Shown here: in pieces, positions 9,383-18,796 of the stretch | How the letters are laid out: each line of letters starts with the position of its first letter | How positions within the stretch are numbered: position 1 is the stretch's first letter | Source: Piscinibacter sp050175855 | Lineage (GTDB): Bacteria; Pseudomonadota; Gammaproteobacteria; Burkholderiales; Burkholderiaceae_C | Assembly (NCBI RefSeq): GCF_050175855.1 | Contig: NZ_JBFXIO010000040.1 | Coordinates: 1-18,796 of the forward strand | Reading direction: 5' to 3' | DNA: 18,796 nucleotides | Position numbers and translations under genes: made by a program | The notes under the pieces: generated by a model | What the model was told of the DNA's origin: nothing | Databases searched by the model: none | What the model saw: the letters and a program-made list of their open reading frames with translations, nothing else

Positions 9383-10167
9383 CGTCCTCCGGCGCAGTGA
9401 ACTTCGGCCTGGCCGGCCGCGCGGCGCTGATCACCGGCGCGGCACAGGGCATCGGTGCGGCCTGCGCGCGGCGCCTCGCGGGCGACGGCATGGCGGTGGC
9501 GCTGTGGGACGTGGATGCCGCGCGTGGCGAGGCGCTCGCCGCCGAACTGCGCGGCAACGGCGCGAAGGCGCTGTTCGCACGCTGCGACGTGGCGAATAAG
9601 GCCGAGGTCGAGGCGGCGCTGGCGACAACGCTGCAGTCGCTCCCGCGCATCCACGGCCTGGTGAACAACGCCGGCATCTTCAAGGCCGCCGACTTCCTCG
9701 ACATCACCGAGGCCGACTGGGACGAGGTGATCGGCGTCAACCTCAAGGGCGCTTTCCTGGTGGCGCAGGCGGTCGCGCGGCACATGGCCGCTTCCGGAGG
9801 TGGCAGCGTCGTCAACATGAGCTCGGTCAACGGCGTGATGGCCATCCCGAGCATCGCCAGCTACAACGTCAGCAAGGGCGGCGTGGACCAGCTCACCCGC
9901 GTGATGGCACTGGCCCTGGCCGACCGCGGCATCCGCGTCAATGCCGTGGCGCCGGGCACCATCGCCACCGAGCTGGCGAAGAACGCGGTGCTGGGCAGCG
10001 AGGAGGCCAAGGCGCGCATCATGAGCCGCACGCCGATGCGCCGCCTGGGCGAGCCGGAAGAGATCGCCGACGTGGTGGCCTTCCTGCTCAGCGATGCCTC
10101 GAGCTACCTGACCGGCGAGATCGTCTATGCCGACGGCGGCCGGCGTGTGCTCAACTACACGGTCTGA
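9379..10167 (+). CDS. Short-chain dehydrogenase/reductase (SDR)
   Basis: A 262-aa classical SDR. The NAD(P)-binding motif TGAAQGIG is at residues 19-26, NNAG at 96-99, and the catalytic set is N121, S149, Y162 and K166 (YNVSK). D44 at the end of the second strand (ALWDVD) suggests NAD rather than NADP preference. The C-terminal PMRRLGEPEEIADVVAFLLSDASSYLTGEIVYADGG is typical of FabG-like family members, so substrate cannot be read from the sequence. ATG 9379 overlaps the stop of the MBL gene and has GGAGG a few bases upstream. The GFA gene starts 21 nt after the stop with its own good ribosome site, so the three genes form a likely operon. Confidence 0.95.
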   Translation: MTSSGAVNFGLAGRAALITGAAQGIGAACARRLAGDGMAVALWDVDAARGEALAAELRGNGAKALFARCDVANKAEVEAALATTLQSLPRIHGLVNNAGIFKAADFLDITEADWDEVIGVNLKGAFLVAQAVARHMAASGGGSVVNMSSVNGVMAIPSIASYNVSKGGVDQLTRVMALALADRGIRVNAVAPGTIATELAKNAVLGSEEAKARIMSRTPMRRLGEPEEIADVVAFLLSDASSYLTGEIVYADGGRRVLNYTV

Positions 10168-10188
10168 TCGTTCCCACGGGAGGCCGCC

Positions 10189-10668
10189 ATGGCCGAGACG
10201 ATGACCCTGCAGGGCGGCTGCCTGTGCGGCCGCATCCGCTACGAGGTGAGCCTGGAGTCGGACGAGGGCTACTACTGCCACTGCCGCATGTGCCAGCTGG
10301 CCTTCGGCAACACGCGTGCGGCCTTCATCAACGTGCCACAGGCGGCGGTGCGCTGGCTCACCGAGCCGCCGAAGCTGTACGCCTCGTCGACGTTCGCGCG
10401 GCGCGGCTTCTGCCCGGATTGCGGCTCGCCGCTGTCGTTCGCGTATGTCGATTCGCAGAAAATGGATCTGTCGGTGGGAAGTCTCGACGATCCTTCGCGG
10501 ATCCGGCCGACCTCGCACTTCGCGGTGGAGTCGCGGGTGGCGAACTGGCATGCCGAGGATGGGCTGCCAGGGCATCGGCTCGATGCCAGCGAGAAGCTGT
10601 CTGCCCGGTGGAAAGCTGCGTATGGCGAGGACGTGGTGCCTGGGGTGGAGGCGGTTCGTCGCGTTTGA
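10189..10668 (+). CDS. GFA (glutathione-dependent formaldehyde-activating) family zinc protein
   Basis: A 159-aa Mss4-like zinc protein of the GFA/CENP-V group. The cysteine set is complete: C11 and C13 (GGCLCG), C30, C32 and C35 (YYCHCRMCQ), and C75 and C78 (GFCPDCGSPL), giving one structural and one exchangeable zinc site as in Gfa. GFA was named for speeding formaldehyde-glutathione condensation in Paracoccus, but most relatives are untested, so the activity is only a possibility. ATG 10189 has GGGAGG 7 nt upstream. It ends the MBL-SDR-GFA operon and converges with the MFS gene 295 bp away. If the operon handles an aldehyde, GFA could present the glutathione adduct, the SDR oxidise it and the MBL enzyme hydrolyse the thioester; this is inference. 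Confidence 0.92.
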   Translation: MAETMTLQGGCLCGRIRYEVSLESDEGYYCHCRMCQLAFGNTRAAFINVPQAAVRWLTEPPKLYASSTFARRGFCPDCGSPLSFAYVDSQKMDLSVGSLDDPSRIRPTSHFAVESRVANWHAEDGLPGHRLDASEKLSARWKAAYGEDVVPGVEAVRRV

Positions 10669-10682
10669 TCCGCGTGGGAGCG

Positions 10683-10913
10683 GCGCGGCAGGCGCGGCCC
10701 CGCGAGGGCTCATGCGGGGTCGGTCGGCTGCGCCGACTCCCCTGCGGTGCTCGTGCCAGGAGGCGCGTCGCCTAACTCGCTACGCTCACTCCGTTCGCTG
10801 CGCTCGGACAGAGGCGACGAGTCAGTCCACAAAGCGCGCTGCGCGCGCCGCCTCCCGGCACTGCGCTCCTCGGCGACCCCGAAATCGCCCCCACGGGGCC
10901 GCGCCTGCCGCGC
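10683..10913. repeat. Nested imperfect palindrome of about 230 bp in a gene-free gap
   Basis: The 295-bp gap between convergent genes holds stacked inverted repeats. The outer arms, 10683-10702 and 10894-10913, are a perfect 20-bp inverted repeat, and similarity continues inward for about 20 nt with mismatches. A middle pair, 10754-10765 and 10849-10860, matches at 11 of 12 positions. An inner pair, 10766-10773 and 10812-10819, is a perfect 8 bp. A separate small hairpin, GTCGGC-TGC-GCCGAC, is at 10723-10737. The core carries a direct repeat TCGCTRCGCTC at 10777-10787 and 10795-10805. RNA from either strand would fold into a long branched hairpin. It could end transcription from both sides or be a small non-autonomous repeat element. 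No T-tract and no target duplication were seen. Confidence 0.7.
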
Positions 10914-10923
10914 TGAACCATTA

Positions 10924-10950
10924 GTGGCATGCAGTCTGGTGGATTGCCAC
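10924..10950. other. Short hairpin next to the MFS gene stop
   Basis: GTGGCA (10924-10929) and TGCCAC (10945-10950) pair perfectly around a 15-nt loop, between the nested palindrome and the stop of the MFS gene. There is no T-run, so a Rho-independent terminator is not supported. Confidence 0.25.
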
Positions 10951-10963
10951 GGTTGACGCGGCC

Positions 10964-12190
10964 TCAGGCAGCGGCCACGCGAGGCGCCACCACCTTCTCC
11001 CGAATCGGCAGATGCAGCAAGGCTGCGCCGACAGCCAGCACCACATCCGCGTACCACATCCAGTCGTAATTGCCACTCGCCTCGAACGCCTTGCCCCCCA
11101 GCCAAGCGCCGAGAAAGCCGCCGATCTGGTGCGAGACCATCACGATGCCGAACAGCGTGGCCATGTTCGCCGACCCGAAGAACTTGGCCACCAGGCCGGC
11201 GGTGGGCGGCACGGTGGAGAGAAACGTCAGGCCCATCACCGCGGCGAACACCAGCATCACCGCGGTGGTCTTGGGCGCGAGCAGGAACACCAGCACGGCC
11301 ACGGCACGCGTCGCGTAGACCAGCGACAGCAGCGACTTCATCCGCCAGCGGCTCACCGCCCAGCCCATCGCCACGCTGCCGACGATGTTGAACAGGCCGA
11401 TCACCGCCAGCGACCAGGCGCCCACCTCCGGCGGCAGCCCGCAGGAGGCCACCACGCCGGGCAGGTGGGTGGCGAGGAAGGCAACGTGGAAGCCGCACAC
11501 GAAGAAGCCTGCCGCCAGCAGCCGGTAGCTCGGGTCGGCCAGCGCACGTGACACCGCCTCGCGGGTCGTTTCCTTCTTCACGGGGGCCGCGCCGGGCACC
11601 GGGGCGTTCGAGTGCCCGCGCAGCACCCAGGCCGCCGGCAGCGCCAGCAGTGTCAGCGCCGCCAGGGTCTGCAGCGAGGCCACCCAGCCGGCTGCCGCGG
11701 TGATGCCCCCCGCGATCGGCGCGAACACGAACTGCCCGAAGCTGCCGCCGGCGTTGACGATGCCGCTGGCCAGGCCGCGCTTCTCGGCCGGCACGAGGCG
11801 CGTGGTGGCGGCCATCAGCACCGAGGGGCCGGCCATGCCGGCACCGCCGGCCGACAGCACGCCGATCGCGAAGATCAGCCCCGCGGTCGTCGTCATGTAG
11901 GGGATGAGCGCCGTGCCCAGCGCCACCAGCAGCACGCCGGCCAGCAGCACGCGTCCGGCGCCGATGCGGTCGGCCACCATGCCGGCGAAAGGCTGGGTGA
12001 GGCCCCACCACAGCTGCCCGAAGGCGAAGGCCAGGCTGATGCTCGCCAGGCCCAGCCCGGTGGAGGTGTTGATCGGCCCGAGGAACAGGCCCATCGACTG
12101 GCGTGCGCCCATGGTCAGTGCGAAGGTACCGGCCGCAGCCAGCAGCACCCAGGCCAGCGGCGGCAGCGTGCGGCGCACGGTGTCATTCAT
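10964..12190 (-). CDS. MFS transporter, MarR-linked
   Basis: A 408-aa inner-membrane protein of the major facilitator superfamily with about 12 hydrophobic segments and a basic central loop (around residues 195-215, PVKKETTREAVSRAL). The loop between helices 2 and 3 carries the MFS signature GMVADRIGAGR (70-80). The N-terminal half, with GARQSMGLFLGPI and LAFAFGQLWWGLTQPFAG, resembles oxalate/formate-antiporter-like and related carboxylate or drug carriers; I cannot name the substrate. ATG 12190 is chosen because GAGGGAGA lies upstream and it gives the expected short cytoplasmic N-terminus; an upstream in-frame start at 12241 lies within the MarR gene. It overlaps the end of the MarR gene by 8 nt, so the two are coupled and the regulator probably controls this exporter. 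Confidence 0.92.
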   Translation of the reverse strand: MNDTVRRTLPPLAWVLLAAAGTFALTMGARQSMGLFLGPINTSTGLGLASISLAFAFGQLWWGLTQPFAGMVADRIGAGRVLLAGVLLVALGTALIPYMTTTAGLIFAIGVLSAGGAGMAGPSVLMAATTRLVPAEKRGLASGIVNAGGSFGQFVFAPIAGGITAAAGWVASLQTLAALTLLALPAAWVLRGHSNAPVPGAAPVKKETTREAVSRALADPSYRLLAAGFFVCGFHVAFLATHLPGVVASCGLPPEVGAWSLAVIGLFNIVGSVAMGWAVSRWRMKSLLSLVYATRAVAVLVFLLAPKTTAVMLVFAAVMGLTFLSTVPPTAGLVAKFFGSANMATLFGIVMVSHQIGGFLGAWLGGKAFEASGNYDWMWYADVVLAVGAALLHLPIREKVVAPRVAAA

Positions 12191-12632
12191 CGTCTGGATC
12201 TCCCTCTTCGAGCGCGGCCAGGCAGTCGTCGAGCAGCGCATGCAGCGCGGCCACGCGTTCGTTGCCCAGGCGTGCGTTCAGCGCCAGCTGGGCCTGCTTC
12301 CAGGCGCGCTGCGCCTCGGCGCGCTTGGCCCGTCCGACCTCGGTGGCCACCACCGAGCGGCTGCGCGCGTCGTCGCCCGGGCCCTGCTCCACCCACCCGG
12401 CGGCGACGAGCGGCTGCAGGTTGCGGGTGAGCGTGGAGGCATCGAGCCGCATGCGCGCAGCCAGCTCGCCCGGACGGATCGGCCCGAGCAGGACGATGTG
12501 CGACAGCAGCGAGTACTGCGAGTTCTTCAGGCCCGTGGGCGCGACGTAGGCGTCGTAGTGGCGCGTGACCACGCGGCTCAGCTCGCGCAGCTTGAGGTTG
12601 GTGCAGCCCTGAGGCTTGACGACTTCGGCCAT
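12183..12632 (-). CDS. MarR-family transcriptional regulator
   Basis: A 149-aa winged-helix regulator. N-terminal dimerisation helices (LKLRELSRVVTRHYDAYVAP) are followed by the helix-turn-helix (PGELAARMRLDASTLTRNLQPLVAAGWV, about residues 62-88) and the wing (GPGDDARSRSVVATEVG), then C-terminal dimer helices. C10 in PQGCTNLKLRE is at a position often occupied by Cys in this subfamily and might be redox-sensitive. The start is ATG 12632, with TACAAT 7 nt upstream and no Shine-Dalgarno; an alternative GTG at 12650 would add six residues and lies upstream of that box. The gene overlaps the MFS gene and diverges from the thioesterase gene. A 12-bp palindrome between them is the likely operator, so it probably represses both directions until a small aromatic or lipophilic acid binds. 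Confidence 0.93.
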   Translation of the reverse strand: MAEVVKPQGCTNLKLRELSRVVTRHYDAYVAPTGLKNSQYSLLSHIVLLGPIRPGELAARMRLDASTLTRNLQPLVAAGWVEQGPGDDARSRSVVATEVGRAKRAEAQRAWKQAQLALNARLGNERVAALHALLDDCLAALEEGDPDDE

Positions 12633-12639
12633 GGCGATT

Positions 12640-12645
12640 ATTGTA
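12640..12645 (-). promoter_or_regulatory. -10 box of the marR-MFS operon (leaderless type)
   Basis: TACAAT on the minus strand lies 7 nt before ATG 12632. A TTGCAT at 12667-12662, 16 nt upstream of it, is the -35 candidate and is one half of the operator palindrome. Binding of the regulator would therefore cover the -35 region. Confidence 0.55.
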
Positions 12646-12655
12646 GCCACAACCT

Positions 12656-12667
12656 TTGCATATGCAA
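12656..12667. promoter_or_regulatory. Operator palindrome TTGCATATGCAA of the MarR regulator
   Basis: A perfect 12-bp palindrome centred between the marR start (12632) and the thioesterase start (12694). MarR proteins typically bind such TTGC-N4-GCAA dyads, and the position lets one dimer control both divergent genes. It is the most AT-rich spot in this intergenic stretch. Confidence 0.75.
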
Positions 12668-12693
12668 GCTAATCACGACTCGAAGGAACGACG

Positions 12694-13236
12694 ATGAGCC
12701 ACCCCCACGACACCGAAGCCACGCTTGCCCGCTGGCGAGAGGAAGACGCCGCGATGCGAGCAAAGCGCGGCGAGATCGGCGTCGCACGGCCCGAGCAGGT
12801 GGCGGGCCTGTCGGGCATGCAGGTCTTCGAGGCCATGATGGCCGGTCGCCTGCCGGCGCCGCCGATCGGCATCACGCTCGACTTCCTGCTCGTGCACGTC
12901 GAGCCCGGCGTCGCGGTGTTCCAGGGCAAGCCCGGCTTCGCGCACTACAACCCGCTGGGCACGGTGCACGGCGGCTGGTTCGCCACGCTGCTCGATTCGG
13001 CCGTGGGCTGCGCGGTGCACTCCAGCCTGCCGGCCGGCAAGGCCTACACCACGCTGGAGCTGAAGATCAACATCGTGCGCGCCCTCACCGACAAGGTGCC
13101 GCTGGTGCGCGCCGAGGGCCGCGTGGTGCACGGCGGCAACCAGGTGGCCACGGCCGAAGGCAAGCTGGTGGGGCCGGACGGCAAGCTGTACGCACACGCG
13201 TCCACGACCTGCCTCGTCTTCGATGCACGCCGGTAG
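12694..13236 (+). CDS. PaaI-type hotdog-fold thioesterase
   Basis: A 180-aa cytoplasmic hotdog-fold acyl-CoA thioesterase. The core starts near residue 60; NPLGTVHGGWFATLLDSAVG (86-105) is the PaaI-like active-site segment with N86, H92-G93-G94 and D101, followed by LELKINIVRALTD and the VVHGGNQVATAEGKLV strand. The first 55 residues are a helical extension rich in charged residues. Such enzymes release aromatic or medium-chain acids from CoA. ATG 12694 has AAGGA 6 nt upstream. It diverges from the marR-MFS pair and shares their operator, suggesting a joint response: the thioesterase frees an acid that the MFS protein may export. It ends 3 bp before the stop of a convergent second MFS gene. 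Confidence 0.9.
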   Translation: MSHPHDTEATLARWREEDAAMRAKRGEIGVARPEQVAGLSGMQVFEAMMAGRLPAPPIGITLDFLLVHVEPGVAVFQGKPGFAHYNPLGTVHGGWFATLLDSAVGCAVHSSLPAGKAYTTLELKINIVRALTDKVPLVRAEGRVVHGGNQVATAEGKLVGPDGKLYAHASTTCLVFDARR

Positions 13237-13239
13237 CTG

Positions 13240-14403
13240 CTAGCGCGCGTCTCTCCACAGCGGGCTGAGGAACCACAGCCCGATCGCCGGCCCCACCGCC
13301 AGCCAGGGCAGCACCTGGGCGAGCGGCCATTGCGCCGCCATCGCCGCGAACAGCGTGATGGTGGCGGTGGACAGCGTGAAGCCGATCGCATTGACGAAGG
13401 TGAGCACACTGCCGACCATCGCGCGCGGCGCGTTGGCGGCGGTGAGTGCACTGAACTGCGGCGAATCGCCGGAAACGGTGGCGCCCCACCACAGCAGCCA
13501 CGCGCCCCACAGCCACAGCGGCGCTTCGAGCAGCCACGGCGCGAGCAGGCCGCACAGCCCGCTGCTGGCGAGCTGGAACGCGGCCACGCGCGAACCGCCG
13601 ACGCGGCGCACCAGCGCACCGCCGACGATGCAGGCCACGCCGCCCAGGCCGATCGTGGCGGCCACCCACCACGAGGCCGCCGCCCCGGCGAAGCGCGTGG
13701 CCACGATCGCCGGGATGAGCACGAAGAAGGCGTACAGCTCCCACATGTGGCCGAAGTAGCCGAAGGCCGAGGCGCGCACCTGGCGGTCGTTCCAGATCAC
13801 CGTGAGCGCCTTGGGCGTGATGCGCGCGGCCGGCGCGAGGTGCGGCCCATCGGGCACGAAGACGGCCATCAGCACGCCGCCACCGGCGGCCACGGCCGCC
13901 ACGGCGAGCATCACCGCCTGCCAGGACCACGAAGCGCCCAGCGCACGCAGCGCGAAGGGCAAGGCGCTGCCGAACACCAGCGCCCCGACCAGCACGCCGA
14001 GCGCCCAGCCCAGTCCCTGCGCGAACCAGCCTGAGGCGATCTTCATGCCCACCGGATAGATGCCGGCCAGCGCCACGCCAGTGAGGAAGCGCAGCACGAG
14101 CAGCATCGACAGTTCGGGCGGCAGCAGCGCCGTGGCCAGCGCCAGCGCGCCGGCGAGCAGCGAGCAGACAAGGAAGACCTTGCGCGGCGAGAAGCGGTCG
14201 GCGATGGACAGCAGCGCGAAGACGAAGGTGCCGGCGATGAAGCCGATCTGCACCGCCGCCGTGAGCCAGCCGATGGCCGCCGCGGGCAGCGCCACGTCGC
14301 GCTGCAGGTCGGCCATCACGGCATTGATGGCGAACCAGACCGAGGTGCCCGCGAACTGCGAGATCGCGATGACGGGCAGGATGCGCTTCGGGACGGTGGT
14401 CAC
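13240..14403 (-). CDS. MFS transporter, translationally coupled to yaaA
   Basis: A 387-aa inner-membrane major facilitator protein with about 12 hydrophobic segments. The helix 2-3 loop has a shortened signature, ADRFSPRK (68-75), and helix 4 has RFLTGVALAGIYPVGMKIASGWF, which is common in MFS sugar-phosphate and nitrate-type carriers; substrate unknown. The start is GTG 14403, which overlaps the yaaA stop as GTGA and gives a sensible N-terminus (TTVPKRILPVIAISQFAGTSVWFA). The open frame continues upstream only as a shadow of yaaA. It is the last gene of the dnaE2-yaaA-MFS run and converges on the thioesterase with 3 bp between stops. Whether it takes part in a stress response is unknown; the coupling only shows joint expression with yaaA. 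Confidence 0.88.
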   Translation of the reverse strand: MTTVPKRILPVIAISQFAGTSVWFAINAVMADLQRDVALPAAAIGWLTAAVQIGFIAGTFVFALLSIADRFSPRKVFLVCSLLAGALALATALLPPELSMLLVLRFLTGVALAGIYPVGMKIASGWFAQGLGWALGVLVGALVFGSALPFALRALGASWSWQAVMLAVAAVAAGGGVLMAVFVPDGPHLAPAARITPKALTVIWNDRQVRASAFGYFGHMWELYAFFVLIPAIVATRFAGAAASWWVAATIGLGGVACIVGGALVRRVGGSRVAAFQLASSGLCGLLAPWLLEAPLWLWGAWLLWWGATVSGDSPQFSALTAANAPRAMVGSVLTFVNAIGFTLSTATITLFAAMAAQWPLAQVLPWLAVGPAIGLWFLSPLWRDAR

Positions 14404-15182
14404 TGCGCCTGCCTGCGGAACACGAGGCGATCGGCCGTGGACAGCGCCGGCACGTAGCCGTAGCCCTCGGCGTCGAACTCGCGCAGCGCCTCGGGCGTCT
14501 CGACGCGGTTCTGGATCGCGAAGCGCGCCATCATGCCGCGCGCCTTCTTGGCGAAGAAGCTCACGATCCGGTACTGGCCGCCCTGCCCTTCCTCGAACAC
14601 GCATTCCACCACCCGCGCCTTCAGCGCCGGCCGCAGCGCGGCACGCGAGTATTCCTGCGAGGCGAGGTTGACGATCACCGGGGCGCGTTCGCCGCGCTGC
14701 CGCTGGTTGAGGTGGGCGGCGATCGTGTCGCCCCACCAGTCGTAGAGGTTGCGGCCACGCTCGGTGGCCACGGCCGTGCCCATCTCGAGGCGATAGGGCT
14801 GCAGCTTGTCGAGCGGGCGCAGCGCGCCGTACAGGCCAGAGAGGATGACCACGTGCGCCTGCGCCCAGGCGAGGTCGTCGAGGACCAGCGACTCGGCCTG
14901 CAGGCCTTCGTACACGTCGCCCGCGAAGGCGAGCACCGCCGGGCGGCTGTTCCTCGCGGTGTTGCGCTTCGACCAGGCCGCGTAGCGGGCCGCGTTGAGC
15001 GCGGCGAGTTCGTCGGAGAGGTCCATCAGCTTCGCCACCTGCAGCGGCGTCCTGGCCTTCATCACCTCGATCAGCGCGGCGGCTTCGGTCATGAACTTCG
15101 GCGCGGTGGCGAGCGCGGCCACCTCGGGCGGTACGGCGCTCTCGTAGTCGAGGCGCTTGGCGGGAGAAAGAAGAAACAGCAT
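14400..15182 (-). CDS. yaaA: Peroxide stress protein YaaA (DUF328)
   Basis: A 260-aa cytoplasmic protein of the YaaA/DUF328 family. In E. coli YaaA lowers free iron during hydrogen peroxide stress, limiting Fenton damage to DNA and proteins, and the family binds DNA. All main motifs are present: LSPAKRLDY (5-13), AFAGDVYEGL (85-94), ILSGLYGALRPLDKLQPYRLEMGT (113-136), NLASQEYS (172-179) and the FFAKKARGMMARF stretch near 210-220. ATG 15182 gives the exact family N-terminus although no Shine-Dalgarno is visible, so translation may depend on dnaE2 ending 10 nt upstream. Its stop overlaps the GTG of the next MFS gene. The position directly behind an error-prone polymerase gene is notable because both deal with damage. 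Confidence 0.95.
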   Translation of the reverse strand: MLFLLSPAKRLDYESAVPPEVAALATAPKFMTEAAALIEVMKARTPLQVAKLMDLSDELAALNAARYAAWSKRNTARNSRPAVLAFAGDVYEGLQAESLVLDDLAWAQAHVVILSGLYGALRPLDKLQPYRLEMGTAVATERGRNLYDWWGDTIAAHLNQRQRGERAPVIVNLASQEYSRAALRPALKARVVECVFEEGQGGQYRIVSFFAKKARGMMARFAIQNRVETPEALREFDAEGYGYVPALSTADRLVFRRQAQ

Positions 15183-15192
15183 GGAGCGATTT

Positions 15193-18447
<3,255 letters not shown>

Positions 18448-18796
18448 GGTGGTTCGCTCTCGCGGGCGTGGCGGCCCGGGCGCAGGGGCATGGCGTGGGT
18501 GGCGTACGTGGGCGGCACGGGGGGCGACACCGCCGCGAGCTGGTCGAGCGGGCTGAGCACCGCGCCGCCGCCGAGCTTGAGCACGTGGGTGTAGATCATC
18601 GTGGTGCTCACGTCGGCATGGCCGAGCAGCTCCTGCACGGTGCGGATGTCGTAGCCCGACTGCAGCAGGGGGGTGGCGAAGGAGTGGCGCAGCGTGTGCG
18701 GCGTGGCCGGCTTGGCGATGCCGGCTTCGTCGAGCGCGCGCTTGAAGGCGCGCTGGAAGCTCTGGTCGTAGAGGTGGTGGCGGCGCCGCGGCGGTG

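Noticed and set aside
10747..10956. A 69-codon frame with SLRSLRSLRS inside the palindromic gap
   Set aside because: The repeat comes from the CGCTNCGCTC words of the nested palindrome; there is no ribosome site and the composition is not protein-like.

Overview
The window is very GC-rich, gene-dense bacterial chromosome. SerC, AcnA, YaaA and DnaE2 read like proteins of Betaproteobacteria, and the order Burkholderiales is most likely. That assignment is from recognition of protein sequence only; the window has no rRNA or other taxonomic marker. I support 17 protein-coding genes, two of them cut by the window edges, and I see no tRNA, rRNA, CRISPR array or complete insertion sequence.

Layout. 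(1) 1-979, minus strand: the start of exonuclease I (sbcB) behind a phasin-like helical protein. (2) 1115-4990, plus strand: serC (serine and vitamin B6 synthesis) and acnA (aconitase). (3) 4992-6194, minus: an ammonium transporter with a convincing sigma-54 promoter, divergent from (4) 6373-7503, plus: an AlkC-type alkylation-repair protein with a C-terminal Ig-like domain. (5) 7504-8363, minus: a lipoprotein with two BamE-like units, coupled by an ATGA overlap to an ArsC/Spx-like thioredoxin-fold protein. (6) 8426-10668, plus: a metallo-beta-lactamase-fold hydrolase, an SDR oxidoreductase and a GFA (Mss4-like) zinc protein, apparently one operon. (7) 10669-10963: a gene-free 295-bp gap between convergent genes, filled by a nested imperfect palindrome. 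(8) 10964-13236: a MarR regulator and an MFS exporter (minus), divergent from a PaaI-type thioesterase (plus), with a perfect 12-bp palindrome in the shared promoter region. (9) 13240-18796, minus: the 3' part of an integron-type integrase, then dnaE2 (error-prone DNA polymerase), yaaA (peroxide stress) and a second MFS transporter, tightly packed and probably co-transcribed.

How it fits together. Several genes concern DNA damage or chemical stress: sbcB, alkC, dnaE2, yaaA and the MBL/SDR/GFA block. The most unusual arrangement is at the right edge. The integron integrase reading frame has no stop after its normal C-terminus and runs about 106 nt into dnaE2, whose only credible start, a GTG, lies inside it. 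Integrases and dnaE2 are each known elsewhere as SOS-controlled genes, so this may be a joint recombination-plus-mutagenesis unit. The integrase promoter and any attC cassette array would lie beyond the window. A second recurring signal is a TAnnnT hexamer 6-8 nt before the ATG of five genes that lack a Shine-Dalgarno, which suggests leaderless mRNAs. Convergent gene pairs end within 0-3 bp of each other, so transcripts must overlap or end inside the opposite gene.
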